Below, in pieces: positions 26,841 through 36,649 of a DNA stretch of 64,000 bases (position 1 is its first letter; every line of letters begins with the position of its first letter). The DNA is from Geomonas edaphica (GTDB lineage: Bacteria; Desulfobacterota; Desulfuromonadia; Geobacterales; Geobacteraceae). The DNA is taken from contig NZ_SSYB01000006.1 in NCBI RefSeq assembly GCF_004917075.1, positions 96,574-160,573 on the forward strand. The letters run 5' to 3'. Under the pieces are notes generated by a model. That model worked only from the letters and a program-made list of their open reading frames with translations. It searched no databases and had not been told where the DNA came from. The position numbers and the translations under genes are program-made.

Positions 26841-26934
26841 GGGAGATGGCCGGCACGGTTGCGTTAAATGAACGTTGCACGCTGAACTTTGAACGTTTTT
26901 TGCTTATCCTCCTACAATTTTTTCTTACACTTGC

Positions 26935-26962
26935 TTGCATTTTCGACTACGCCAAGTAATAT
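26935..26962 (+). promoter_or_regulatory. Possible promoter of the 12-heme cytochrome gene
   Basis: TTGCAT, a 16-base spacer and TAATAT, 90 bases before the start codon at 27053, in a locally A+T-rich stretch after the last repeat. Moderate match only. Confidence 0.45.
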
Positions 26963-27052
26963 CTCATGAGCCTAAGGCCCCCTCTCGCCTAATTAACCCA
27001 TAGTCACCTTCCTCGTCACCATCTTATATAAGGCACCGTAATGGAGGTCGGC

Positions 27053-29680
27053 ATGATCAAGAAGGCACTGTTGTTCCTCGTCATCCTCACCTGTCTACCC
27101 TCGCTCGCCCTCGGGTGGACCCTGACCGCTAAAATCGGGAGCCCCTCGGGGAGTATCGCCGGAGGTTCGCCCTACAAGGTGGTCACCACGGGTACCGGAT
27201 ATCTCACCATTCCGACGGGTGACACCATCGTCGCCGTCACCCCCACCGCGGGGTACACGGTATCGATGGTGACCCTGGACGGGAGTGTGATCTCCGTTCC
27301 TGCGGCGGGAGGGGACGTTGCCATCCCGCAGGCGGGAAAAACCGCGCGGACACTGATTGCATACTTCACCGCGGCGACTTACTCCATGACGGCGAACCAG
27401 ACGACGGGAGGCCTGCTTTCCATGCAGCGCATAAGTCCCACCGGCGGGTCCATTACTACGACGACGCTTACCGGGCTGCGTACAGGAAACGTCGTGCGCG
27501 TCACGGCGACCCCCAATACGGGATACAGCGCCACCTCGATCTCGGTGGGGGGGAGCCAGGTCTGGAGCGGCAGTTACCCGGCAGCGGTCTATTACGACTA
27601 TACGGTCGGGACGAGCAGCGTAACTGCGCAGGCCAGCTTCCTCAGTATCCCTACGGTTACGGCGCGCCTTGCGACAGCAACGACACGCACGCCGGTCAAT
27701 ACACCGGTTACCCTTGATGCCTCCGGTTCAACTAGCAACGACGCACCCCTTTCCTACCGCTTCCAGGTAGTGTCCGGCGACCCCGCCGCGGTGACGCTCA
27801 CCCCGGCAGGCCCCGGACCCGATGCAGTGACGAGTTTCAAGGCATCGCTCCCCGGCGATTACTTGGTGCAGGTGACGGTAACCTCTACGCGCGGCGCGAC
27901 CTCCACGGCGACCTCACCCGTTATCACCGTGCTCACCCAGGCGGGGTATGATTCTGCCGGGTGTCTCTCCTGTCACGGCAACAGGGATCCGGCCATTGCC
28001 GCGGCATACCAGCAATCCACCCACTACCTGACGGCCGCGGTGAGCTGTTCTGGGTGTCATAACCCGGACGGTAGCCTCGGGCATCCCTACCTTGCCCAGC
28101 CTGGAAGCTCCTGTCTGCCATGCCACAGCACAGCTACGCCGCAGATTGCGACAGATTTTTCGGCCTCTCCGCATCTGAATACCGGTTGCATCGGCTGCCA
28201 CTACGATCACACGGCGACCTCGACCTTCAACCGCTGCAGCGACTGCCACGGACAACCTCACCCCTGGGATAGCCAGGGAATCTGCGGCAGCTGTCACTTG
28301 ACCCACAACCCTTACACCATCACGGCGCCGCCGCCGCACTTCAACTCCTTCTCCACGGCGCGCTACGTAACCTCCCGTATCGGGTGTGAAAACTGCCACA
28401 GAACCATCGACGAGGCGGGAGTAAGCACCTTCAACGTCTACAGCGCGAACCGACAGTGGGGGCGCTCGGGCAAGGGTGACTGTAAGTCGGCTGCTTACGT
28501 CTCCTTCGACTTCAAAACGCTTGGGACCGCGCTTCCCGCTACACCTGCAAACTCGGCAGGGGCGGACTGCGTACGGTGCCACACGACAACGGGATACGTG
28601 AAGTACGTTGATTCTGGCTTCCAGGATATCGCCGCGTTCGACGACCCGGCAGATCGGCCGGCCCGCGAGATGATAGTCTGCTCGGCCTGCCACACCCCGA
28701 CGCCTTTCCTCTCCTACGACATCGTGGACTGGGACACCTACACGTACATCCCCGCCTTCAGTAGGCGCGACGTGCCAATCGTGACCGCCTACTACAACTA
28801 CAGCACGGCCGGGACGAAGGTGCTAAACCCGGTCCTCATGCCGGCGGACACCGGTGAGTCGAACAACTGCATCGTATGCCACACCGGTAGGACTGCGGGA
28901 AGCACGCTCAGGATACTCGCGCAGCGCTACGGAAGTTCGGGCACCTTCTGGAGTAACACCCCCTTTATCGATCCGCACGGCATGGCGGCGGCGGGGATTC
29001 TGTATGGCAAGAATGGTTACGAGTTCTTCGGCAAGAGCTACAGCGGCACCTTCGCGGTCCATGGGGCCTTAGGCGGCGACGATCCGGGCTCGTGCATTTT
29101 CTGCCACATGTCGGCCGAGGATAAACATTCCTTCTCTCCGGTTCAGAAGGACGCCTCCGGGATGATCACGCAGATCACCGCCTTTGCCCCGACCTGCAGT
29201 GGCTGTCACGACCAGACAGTGAAACCGATACCGCTCAACGACCCGGCGCAACTCGATGGTAAAAGGCGGGATTACGGCTCGGCACTGAAGGCCCTCGCCG
29301 CGGTCCTCGCGCGGAAGGGAATTTACTACAACGCCGCGCTCTCCCCGTATTTCTTCACCACGGGGGACCAGGCGGCACAGGGCGCGGCCACCGCGTATCG
29401 CAACTGGCGTGCTTTCTATGTGGCTGGAAGCCCGCCCTGGTACAGTGGCAGTGACCTCATGGGGGCAGCCTTCAACCTGAAGCTTCTAGACGGTGAGAAG
29501 GGTGGGTATGCCCACAACAGCTACTACGTGAAAAGGCTTACCTACGACTCCATCGACCTCGCCGACGACGGAAGGCTGAACGCGACTGTCGCGGTGACGC
29601 TGCAGAACCTCCTGGCGACGACCCTGTTCACCGAAGAGGACCGTGCGCGTGCCATTTCCTGGGTCGGGGTGAGGCCGTAA
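27053..29680 (+). CDS. Dodecaheme c-type cytochrome with N-terminal Ig-like domains
   Basis: The ATG at 27053 is preferred over 27041 because GGAGG lies 5 bases upstream. The product has 875 aa and a signal peptide (MIKKALLFLVILTCLPSLALG). Residues 22 to about 295 are beta-rich, with a PKD-like segment (TLDASGSTSNDAPLSYRF). Twelve CxxCH heme-attachment motifs follow between about residues 302 and 718: CLSCH, CSGCH, CLPCH, CIGCH, CSDCH, CGSCH, CENCH, CVRCH, CSACH, CIVCH, CIFCH and CSGCH. Extra histidines offer distal ligands. No membrane anchor or lipobox is visible. It is probably a periplasmic or outer-surface electron carrier for extracellular respiration. It has its own terminator and precedes the cohesin/dockerin genes. 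Confidence 0.93.
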   Translation: MIKKALLFLVILTCLPSLALGWTLTAKIGSPSGSIAGGSPYKVVTTGTGYLTIPTGDTIVAVTPTAGYTVSMVTLDGSVISVPAAGGDVAIPQAGKTARTLIAYFTAATYSMTANQTTGGLLSMQRISPTGGSITTTTLTGLRTGNVVRVTATPNTGYSATSISVGGSQVWSGSYPAAVYYDYTVGTSSVTAQASFLSIPTVTARLATATTRTPVNTPVTLDASGSTSNDAPLSYRFQVVSGDPAAVTLTPAGPGPDAVTSFKASLPGDYLVQVTVTSTRGATSTATSPVITVLTQAGYDSAGCLSCHGNRDPAIAAAYQQSTHYLTAAVSCSGCHNPDGSLGHPYLAQPGSSCLPCHSTATPQIATDFSASPHLNTGCIGCHYDHTATSTFNRCSDCHGQPHPWDSQGICGSCHLTHNPYTITAPPPHFNSFSTARYVTSRIGCENCHRTIDEAGVSTFNVYSANRQWGRSGKGDCKSAAYVSFDFKTLGTALPATPANSAGADCVRCHTTTGYVKYVDSGFQDIAAFDDPADRPAREMIVCSACHTPTPFLSYDIVDWDTYTYIPAFSRRDVPIVTAYYNYSTAGTKVLNPVLMPADTGESNNCIVCHTGRTAGSTLRILAQRYGSSGTFWSNTPFIDPHGMAAAGILYGKNGYEFFGKSYSGTFAVHGALGGDDPGSCIFCHMSAEDKHSFSPVQKDASGMITQITAFAPTCSGCHDQTVKPIPLNDPAQLDGKRRDYGSALKALAAVLARKGIYYNAALSPYFFTTGDQAAQGAATAYRNWRAFYVAGSPPWYSGSDLMGAAFNLKLLDGEKGGYAHNSYYVKRLTYDSIDLADDGRLNATVAVTLQNLLATTLFTEEDRARAISWVGVRP

Positions 29681-29760
29681 CCAAGGGACGACTGATGATG
29701 GATAATGGATAAATAACGGCAGGTTGGGGCCCCGAGGAAGGCCCAGCGGCCGACAGGTGG

Positions 29761-29799
29761 AAAAGCCCTCCCCTCTACACATTGGGGGAGGGCTTTTTT
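29761..29799 (+). terminator. Intrinsic terminator after the cytochrome gene
   Basis: AGCCCTCCCC, a loop of about 10 bases, GGGGGAGGGCT, then six T. It lies 80 bases after the stop codon. Confidence 0.9.
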
Positions 29800-30063
29800 G
29801 CAATTTTCAATATTTTTTCATCTGGACAAAGGGACTTAAGCTGGCGTATTATAAGGCGCCGTTTTGGCTCCTAGCAACCTCTTCGCCTCATATTCTCTTG
29901 TCCTCGGACGGGAGGAGGTCGTTGTACATGCTGGTGGGCAAAAGGCGTTGCGGTTACGTCAATTGGCGTAGCGGCGGCGGAGTGTCACCCAATGATAGCC
30001 GGCACATCAAGCTAAGTGCTTGTTTTTATTGGTTAGTGTGCCGTCCTTTTGAGATGTTTTTCG
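29800..30063. other. Intergenic region upstream of the cohesin/dockerin operon
   Basis: No gene is supported; small frames here have no ribosome sites. It probably contains the operon promoter. No consensus hexamers were identified. Confidence 0.4.
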
Positions 30064-30180
30064 GCGTTCCTCTTTGGGAGCGCTTATTGCTACAGCATCT
30101 GTTGTCCCGGCAAGGCCGGGTCGAAAGCCGCACCAGATGCGGCTTTATGGGAGACAGGCCAAACTACCCAGGCTGAAGCG
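30064..30180 (+). promoter_or_regulatory. Structured 5' leader with consecutive hairpins
   Basis: Four stems can be drawn in a row just before the operon: GCGTTCC/GGGAGCGC (30065-30083), CCCGGC-AAG-GCCGGG (30106-30120), GCCGCA-CCAGA-TGCGGC (30127-30143), and ACCC-A-GGC/GCC-A-GGGT (30166-30187). The last ends just before the ribosome site. Unpaired A-rich bits (TCGAAA, GGCCAAAC, GGGAAACAAAG) join them, as in aptamers. I could not match it to a known riboswitch class. Confidence 0.4.
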
Positions 30181-30208
30181 CCAGGGTGGGAAACAAAGAG
30201 GAGGCAGG

Positions 30209-33091
30209 ATGCTGTACCACATTTTCAAGCGATTTAACGTAACATCCGCCGCAGGCACGTTGCTCGCGGGAGCGCTTCTCGCGCTCGCGCTCCTTCTGGC
30301 GCCGCATGCGGCGCTCGCTACGGTGGCGACCCCGCAGGGATTGACCACGAACCACTGGAAGCAGGGGAGTTCAGAGGGGTATTCCATCACAGCAACGGTC
30401 ACCGTTCCGGACACCCTGGCGGGGCTGCCCGATATGACTCTTTCCGGCGCGCAGGTTTCCTCTCCGGTTGCCCTCGTTCCTGACACTGCCGGGACTACCT
30501 ACAGCGTGACCGTACCGGTGGCGACGCGTCCCCAGGTTGGAGATGCCTACTCGGTAGACGTCGTCTATCCGGCTGACCCGACCAACCCCATAGCGCCTGA
30601 AACACTACAGCTCAACGTTAGTGCCGTGCTCGACTCCTTCGCCGCTCCGGTCTCGCCGCTGGGCGGGGTAGGGGGAACCACCAACCCGACCTTCAACTGG
30701 ACGGCACCCCAAAGCGGGAGCGTTGCCGCGTACCGCCTCGCCATCTATGGTGTCAACGAGTTAAACGGTGATGCGTGGCTCTCCCCCCAGATCCCTTCCG
30801 GCACGCTTTCGGGCCAGTATCTGCCGACTGCCGCAGATACCTCCGTGACTGGGGGCTACCCAACCTCGCTCGTCGCCGGCACCCTCTATAACTGGTCGGT
30901 GTTCGTCTTTGACGCCAACGGCAACAGTACCGAGATAAAGGATGGCACCGTGATGATCGGCGCCAACCTTTCCGGAAAGGTGACCGACTTCTCCGGCGCC
31001 GCGATCGCGGACGCCACGGTGCAGGTTCGTACATCGACGGGGGGCTACGTGGCTGCGACCACCACGGGTACTGACGGAAGCTACCTGATCGGCGGGCTCA
31101 CCACCAATACGGTCGGTTACAAGGTCATCTTCACGAAGCTGATCGACGGCGTGCAGCAGACCACCTATTACAATAACCGCCTGGACGACTCCGACCTCCT
31201 CCCGGTGAACTCAGGGGTGCTGCAGACTGGCATCAATGCCGTCCTCGGCGGGTGGGGTGCCATCACCGGCAAGGTGGTGAACAGCTCGTCTTCGCCGATG
31301 TCTGGTGTCACCATTCAGCTTCTGGACGCTAACGGCAACGCCACTAGCTACCCGACCGCCACCACCAAGAGCGACGGCACCTTCTCGTTCAACCTGCTCC
31401 CCCCCGCCACCTACAAGGTGAAGGCGATCGGCGCGGCCGGTGTGTACGCCGATACCCTCTACAGTGACTCGCTCACGGTGACCGCGGGGCAGGTGAACAG
31501 CCTGCCGAGCAACATCATGCTGTACCGGATCAACATAAGCGGCACGGTGACCGATCAGAATGGCGCGCCCGTTGCCGGCATAGGGGTGTATCTGCTCACC
31601 ACTTCCGGTTCGTACGTCTCAAACTACTACGGCACCCAGACCGCCTCGAACGGGACCTACGCCATTGCAGGCATCACTGTCGGCAGCTATAAGGTGTTCT
31701 TCGATACCGCCGGCACCTCGTACGCAAAGCAGTACTACAACCAGAAGGCCACTGTAGCGACGGCAGACACCGTGACGGTGCTGTCGGCTACCACGCCGGT
31801 CACCGGTAAGAACGCGGTGCTCGGTTCGGGCAAGCCTACCGTTACCGCGTTCACGGTACCTTCGACTTCTACGTCGCTCACCGTGAGCGGCATCACCTTC
31901 ACCGCCAGTGAGCCGACCTTCGGGACCATCGCAGGCTACATGATCACCGAGAGCGCTACCCAGCCGTCAGATACCGACACCCGCTGGAAAACCACCGCCC
32001 CCACCAGCTACACTGTTTCGGGGGTGGGTGATATCACCCTATATGCGTGGGCCAAAGGGGCAACCGGCGTCGTCTCCGATTCCGTCGCGCGCAGCGTGAC
32101 GGTAACCTACGTCGCCCCCACTGTTACCCTCTCCACCCTTTCCGACCAGGCGGTGACCGCGAACCAGGTGCTCAACGTTGCGGGCTCCGCGGCAACCGGT
32201 GTTACCACCCTTACGGTAAATGGCCAGACGGCTAACCTCGCGGCAGATGGGAGCTTCAGCTTCCCGATCAAACTAGTCGCCGGAGCGAACACCGTCGAGG
32301 TTGTGGCGAATGGGACCACCACCTTCACACGTAGCATCACCTACGACGCTACGGCGCCCGCCCTTTCGGTCACACAACCCGCCGACAACCAAGTCACCAC
32401 GACGGCCTCCACCACGGTGTCAGGCACAGTTGTTGCTGGCGCTACCGTGTCCGTTTCGGTCAACGGGGGTGCCCCGGTACAGGCGATCGTAAGCGGGACC
32501 GACTGGATCGCCAACGTGACCATCGTCGCCGGGGTGAACACCATCGAGGTGGTAGCAGATCTCTCTGGCAAGAAGAACTACGGCAAGAGGACCATCTCCC
32601 TCGTTTCCACGCTTCCCGACCTTGTCGTTACAGGGCCGGTACAGGATGTGGTGATCGACAAGAGCACCCAGACGATAACGGGAACCGTCTCAAGCGGGGC
32701 GACCGTTTCTGTCAGCGCAGGCGGCAAGACCTTCACACCGCAGGTTACCTCGGGGAGCTTTAGCCAGGATGTCAGCTTCGCGGCGCGCGGCTCCTACCCG
32801 GTCACCGTGACCGCAACTTCCACCGCCGGAACTAGCACCGTAGTCAGGAACCTCATCGTGGAGCGCAGGATCGGGGACTGCAACAACTCCGGTGGCGCGA
32901 TCACCTCCGCTGACCTGCAGTACGCCATAAACATCGTGATCGGTAAGCCTGGCTTCGACTACAGCACCTTCTGCGACGTCAACTTCAACGTAGCGAACGG
33001 GACACTCGTCCCAGACGGCCAGACCAGTTCCGCTGACGTACAGACACTAATCAACGTGCTGATTACTAAAGCGGGGTGGGTTCTTCCCTAA
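30209..33091 (+). CDS. Secreted multi-domain protein with C-terminal dockerin
   Basis: The ATG at 30209 follows GAGGAGG; the longer frame from 30074 reads through the leader hairpins. The product has 960 aa. The signal peptide is MLYHIFKRFNVTSAAGTLLAGALLALALLLAPHAALA. Next come Ig-like domains and at least three carboxypeptidase-regulatory-like (Cna-B-type) repeats (ISGTVTDQNGAPVAGIGVYLL and relatives). Then follow a dehiscence-type Ig repeat (GYMITESATQPSDTDTRW...LYAWAKGATG) shared with the protein at 33904 and two or three bacterial Ig domains. The last 70 residues are a dockerin: GDCNNSGGAITSADLQYAINIVIG and DGQTSSADVQTLINVLI are paired EF-hand-like calcium loops. It is expected to dock onto a cohesin-bearing partner outside the cell. 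Confidence 0.85.
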   Translation: MLYHIFKRFNVTSAAGTLLAGALLALALLLAPHAALATVATPQGLTTNHWKQGSSEGYSITATVTVPDTLAGLPDMTLSGAQVSSPVALVPDTAGTTYSVTVPVATRPQVGDAYSVDVVYPADPTNPIAPETLQLNVSAVLDSFAAPVSPLGGVGGTTNPTFNWTAPQSGSVAAYRLAIYGVNELNGDAWLSPQIPSGTLSGQYLPTAADTSVTGGYPTSLVAGTLYNWSVFVFDANGNSTEIKDGTVMIGANLSGKVTDFSGAAIADATVQVRTSTGGYVAATTTGTDGSYLIGGLTTNTVGYKVIFTKLIDGVQQTTYYNNRLDDSDLLPVNSGVLQTGINAVLGGWGAITGKVVNSSSSPMSGVTIQLLDANGNATSYPTATTKSDGTFSFNLLPPATYKVKAIGAAGVYADTLYSDSLTVTAGQVNSLPSNIMLYRINISGTVTDQNGAPVAGIGVYLLTTSGSYVSNYYGTQTASNGTYAIAGITVGSYKVFFDTAGTSYAKQYYNQKATVATADTVTVLSATTPVTGKNAVLGSGKPTVTAFTVPSTSTSLTVSGITFTASEPTFGTIAGYMITESATQPSDTDTRWKTTAPTSYTVSGVGDITLYAWAKGATGVVSDSVARSVTVTYVAPTVTLSTLSDQAVTANQVLNVAGSAATGVTTLTVNGQTANLAADGSFSFPIKLVAGANTVEVVANGTTTFTRSITYDATAPALSVTQPADNQVTTTASTTVSGTVVAGATVSVSVNGGAPVQAIVSGTDWIANVTIVAGVNTIEVVADLSGKKNYGKRTISLVSTLPDLVVTGPVQDVVIDKSTQTITGTVSSGATVSVSAGGKTFTPQVTSGSFSQDVSFAARGSYPVTVTATSTAGTSTVVRNLIVERRIGDCNNSGGAITSADLQYAINIVIGKPGFDYSTFCDVNFNVANGTLVPDGQTSSADVQTLINVLITKAGWVLP

Positions 33092-33116
33092 GGAGCCTCC
33101 CCGATAAGGAGAGTGC

Positions 33117-33857
33117 ATGAAACTTAAGACCCTACTGTTCACGCTGGTCATGCTGGCCAGTACTAGCCTCGCTTTCGGGGCGACGGTGACTGTCGGCAAG
33201 CCCTACTACACCGCCAACAACACGGTGACCGTACCGGTCATGTTGGCCAACAACGGTAGCAGCATCTCGATCCTGTCGCTCGACCTGGCCTACGACCCCG
33301 GGCTCTACAGCGCCCCGGTCGGAACAGCGGGGGCCGCGGCGACCTCGGTGGGGAAGGCGCTTTACGGTAACGTGATTTCTGCAGGAAAGTACCGTCTCCT
33401 TATCGCAGGGGGGATGACGGAAAGCTCCACCGATCCTAAAGGCGGGAGCCTTAACGATGCATCAACGGGGACAAGCGCTGCGCTTCCCGACGGGGTAGTG
33501 GCCTTGGTGACGTTCACCCCGTCTGGGTCCACGCTGACCGACATCACACTCTCGGGAGTAGCCGACGCAGCCGATGCCCAGGCTAATTCCGTAGCGGTGA
33601 ACGGTGTGGTAGGCGGGACCGCCGGTAACCAGGCCATCGGCAAGATCGGAGACTGCAACGGAAGCGGAGCGGTTTCTTCCGCCGACTTGCAGTACGCAAT
33701 TAACGTAGTAATTCAGAAGCCCGGCTTCACCTACAACAACCTGTGCGACGTGAACTTCGTTTCAGGCAACCTCGCACCGGACGGCAGGACCACATCGGCG
33801 GATGTACAGACGCTTATCAACGTCTTGATCTCGAAAGCCGGGTGGGTGCTTCCCTGA
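33117..33857 (+). CDS. Secreted protein with cohesin-like domain and C-terminal dockerin
   Basis: 246 aa, AAGGAG five bases before the ATG, signal peptide MKLKTLLFTLVMLASTSLAFG. Residues 22 to about 175 form a cohesin-like beta-sandwich (TVTVPVMLANNGSSISILSLDLAYDPGLYS... and DGVVALVTFTPSG), the fold that binds dockerins. The C-terminal 65 residues are a dockerin with a textbook first loop, GDCNGSGAVSSADLQYAINV (D1, N3, S5, D12), and a second, DGRTTSADVQTLINVLI, that carries a longer insertion. Having both partners in one chain allows self-assembly or a linear adaptor. It lies 25 bases after the preceding gene, in one operon. Confidence 0.85.
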   Translation: MKLKTLLFTLVMLASTSLAFGATVTVGKPYYTANNTVTVPVMLANNGSSISILSLDLAYDPGLYSAPVGTAGAAATSVGKALYGNVISAGKYRLLIAGGMTESSTDPKGGSLNDASTGTSAALPDGVVALVTFTPSGSTLTDITLSGVADAADAQANSVAVNGVVGGTAGNQAIGKIGDCNGSGAVSSADLQYAINVVIQKPGFTYNNLCDVNFVSGNLAPDGRTTSADVQTLINVLISKAGWVLP

Positions 33858-33903
33858 TCGTTCAGATGATTTTGATTCAGGAAAACAATAGACGGAGGTC
33901 ACA

Positions 33904-36618
33904 ATGAGAAGAAGATGGTACTTTTTGCTAAGCCTGCTGATGCTGGTGCTGATGCCGCACCTCGCAATGGCAACGCCCTCCCTCACCATCAGCACGGTCA
34001 CCTCGGCCGCGAGTGCTAACGCCACGGTCAACATCACCCTGGCCAACAACGGAGCCGCACCGGCCGCCTCGACCATTACGCTCAGCATCGGGTACGATCC
34101 GACGAAGCTGACCGCAAACCCGACAACTGTTGTAGGCGCTGCCGCCACCGCCGCCGGCAAGGCGCTTTCCAGCACCGTCAACGCGACTACGGGGATCGTA
34201 AAGCTCAACATCTCAGGCGGCGACACCACGGTGGGGGACGGGATTATCGCAACGATGACGTTCCCGCTCGGGACCGCCACCGGCTATACTATGCCGGTAA
34301 TCTTTGCTGCCGCGCCGGACATCTCCGATCCCAATACGGTTGCCGTGACCGTAACCGCGGTGAACGGCAGCGTGACTGTCGCCGACACCACCGCACCGAC
34401 CGTCTCCACCTTCACCATTCCGGCCACCTCGACCACCAAGGCGATTACCATCTCCGCACTCACCGCGACCGATAACCTCGCTGTCACCGGTTACCTCGTG
34501 AACGAGTCGAGCACCAAGCCGTCCGCCACCGCAACAGGGTGGAGCACCACCGTTCCGACCAGCTACACCGTGACCACGAGCCTTTCGGTCGGCGTAGCTA
34601 AGAGCGTCACGCTCTACGCATGGGCCAAGGACGCCGCTGGGCTTGTCTCTGCCTCCAAATCCGCTACGGTCAGCATTACGCTCGCCGATACCGTCGCTCC
34701 GACCGTTTCCGCTCTCACTGTGTCCCCCACTGCAACCTCTCTGACCGTGGCTGTCTCCGGCTTCACCGCGACGGACAACGTGGCGGTCACCGGCTACCTG
34801 CTGACCGAGGCTTCTACGAAACCGCTGGCAACCGACGCCGGCTGGAAAACTACAGGGAGCGGTTGGACCAGCTTCACCTTCTCCGCTGCCGGTACTCAGA
34901 CCCTCTACGCCTGGGCCAAGGACGCGGCCGGCAACGTCTCCAACGCGCTGACGAAGACTGTCACCATCACCCTGCCGGACAGTGAAGCCCCGGTGGTCTC
35001 GGCATTCACCGTGCCTGCCACTGCAACCACGCTTGTCATCCCGGTCAGCACCTTCACCGCTACTGATAACAAAGCAGTGACTGGCTACCTGGTAACCCAG
35101 AGCTCCACGAAGCCTGCCGCCACGGCGACCGGCTGGACCACCACCGCACCTACCAGCTACACCGTGACCGGCACCGTGCCGCAAGGCGTTGCCACCAACG
35201 TAACCCTGTACGGCTGGGCTAAGGATGCTGTCGGCAACGTTTCCGCGGCTGTGAGCGACGTGGTCGCAATCACCCTCCCCGACACCACGAAGCCCGTGGT
35301 CGGCACCTTCACCGTTCCCGCCACCGCTACCACTGCGACGGTAACCGTGGCCGTGGTAGCGACCGACAACGTGGCCGTCACCGGATACCTGATCACCGAG
35401 AGCGCAACGGCACCCGCGGCCGACGCGACCGGCTGGACCGCAAACGCCCCGACCAACTACGCCTTCCAGAACCTGCAGCAGGGGCTCAGCAACAAGACCC
35501 TCTACGCCTGGGCGAAGGACGCAGCCGGTAACGTGTCGCTTTCCAAGAGCGGCTCCGTCGCCATCACCCTCTCCGGCCCGACCCTCACCCTGACCGGCAT
35601 GCTCGCCGACGGTGCCATTACGAAGAACGTGGCCCTGACCGTAGCCGGCACCGTGAGCGGCAACGGCACCGCCCTCTCGAGCCTCACCGTCAAGGTGGGG
35701 ACCGGTGCGGAGCAGGGAATAACCTACGACCAGAACACCGGTGCCTTCTCGACCGCGGTTACCCTCGCCGAGGGCGCGAATACCGTCGTTGTCACCGCTA
35801 CCGATGCGAACAGCAACAAGACCAGTGTAACGAGAAGCATCACCTACAACCCTAACGCCTCCGACCTCACGGTGGCCACGCCGCTGCCGAACAGCTCCGT
35901 AAAAAGCTCGCTCGTCGACGTGACCGGCACGGTCGGTGCGCCCCAGACCACCACGCTCACCATCGCCCTGAATGGCGCTGCGGCCCAGACCGTCGCGCTC
36001 AACGGCGGCAACAGCTTCACTTACCAACTGACACTGGTCAAAGGTGTCAATACCATCTTGGTAACTGCTGCCGACTCGGTTAACGGTGACCACAACCAGT
36101 CCATCGATGTCACCTACGATCCGGATGCGCCGGTACTCGCGGTCTCCGCACCGGTCGACGCTTTTGCTACCGCTAAGTCGACCGTAGTCCTCGCCGGCAC
36201 CGTTGAAGATACTCTCACCGCCGCGACCGTGGCCGTGAAGGTCGACAATGTGGACCTCGCCACTCAGCCCGTGGTGACCAACGGCGCGTTCAGCGTCACC
36301 ATCGACCTGCCGACCGTGAAAACCTACTCCGTCGTGGTGACCGCCACCGACAAGCCGGGCAACATCTCGACGATAACCCGCACCGTGATCAGGAAGAACC
36401 CGAGTGGTAACCTGACCGACGGCGTTTCGACCCCGACCATCACCGATGTTCAGAACGTGCTCAAGTTCGCCCTCGGACTCGAGACCGCAACGGCAGACCA
36501 GAAGACCAACGTCGACGTAGCTCCGCTCGTCAGCGGCAAACCGGCTCCCGACGGGGCGATTGACGCTGGCGACGCCCTGGTAATCCTCGAGAAGATTACC
36601 GGTGCTGTCAGCTGGTAG
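33904..36618 (+). CDS. Secreted scaffold-like protein: cohesin-like domain, four Ig repeats, dockerin-like end
   Basis: 904 aa, ribosome site GGAGG, signal peptide ending PHLAMA. Residues 22 to about 165 are cohesin-like (SLTISTVTSAASANATVNITLANNG..., IGYDPTKL, DGIIATMTFPLG). Four consecutive repeats of about 100 aa follow (TVS.FT.PATSTT...TATDN.AVTGYL..ES.TKP..TATGW.TT.PTSYT...LYAWAKDAAGNVS), then two or three glucodextranase-type Ig domains. The end (GVSTPTITDVQNVLKFALGL and PDGAIDAGDALVILEKI) resembles a divergent dockerin pair. This looks like an extracellular scaffold with docking functions at both ends. It is third in the operon. Confidence 0.8.
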   Translation: MRRRWYFLLSLLMLVLMPHLAMATPSLTISTVTSAASANATVNITLANNGAAPAASTITLSIGYDPTKLTANPTTVVGAAATAAGKALSSTVNATTGIVKLNISGGDTTVGDGIIATMTFPLGTATGYTMPVIFAAAPDISDPNTVAVTVTAVNGSVTVADTTAPTVSTFTIPATSTTKAITISALTATDNLAVTGYLVNESSTKPSATATGWSTTVPTSYTVTTSLSVGVAKSVTLYAWAKDAAGLVSASKSATVSITLADTVAPTVSALTVSPTATSLTVAVSGFTATDNVAVTGYLLTEASTKPLATDAGWKTTGSGWTSFTFSAAGTQTLYAWAKDAAGNVSNALTKTVTITLPDSEAPVVSAFTVPATATTLVIPVSTFTATDNKAVTGYLVTQSSTKPAATATGWTTTAPTSYTVTGTVPQGVATNVTLYGWAKDAVGNVSAAVSDVVAITLPDTTKPVVGTFTVPATATTATVTVAVVATDNVAVTGYLITESATAPAADATGWTANAPTNYAFQNLQQGLSNKTLYAWAKDAAGNVSLSKSGSVAITLSGPTLTLTGMLADGAITKNVALTVAGTVSGNGTALSSLTVKVGTGAEQGITYDQNTGAFSTAVTLAEGANTVVVTATDANSNKTSVTRSITYNPNASDLTVATPLPNSSVKSSLVDVTGTVGAPQTTTLTIALNGAAAQTVALNGGNSFTYQLTLVKGVNTILVTAADSVNGDHNQSIDVTYDPDAPVLAVSAPVDAFATAKSTVVLAGTVEDTLTAATVAVKVDNVDLATQPVVTNGAFSVTIDLPTVKTYSVVVTATDKPGNISTITRTVIRKNPSGNLTDGVSTPTITDVQNVLKFALGLETATADQKTNVDVAPLVSGKPAPDGAIDAGDALVILEKITGAVSW

Positions 36619-36649
36619 TAGGCCACAATAACTTACAGGAGAGAAACCT

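Noticed and set aside
29990-30208. c-di-GMP-I (GEMM) riboswitch
   Set aside because: The conserved GGCAAACC and GGACGCAAAGCC blocks and the GCCGGGTTACC end are absent, so I only report an unclassified structured leader.
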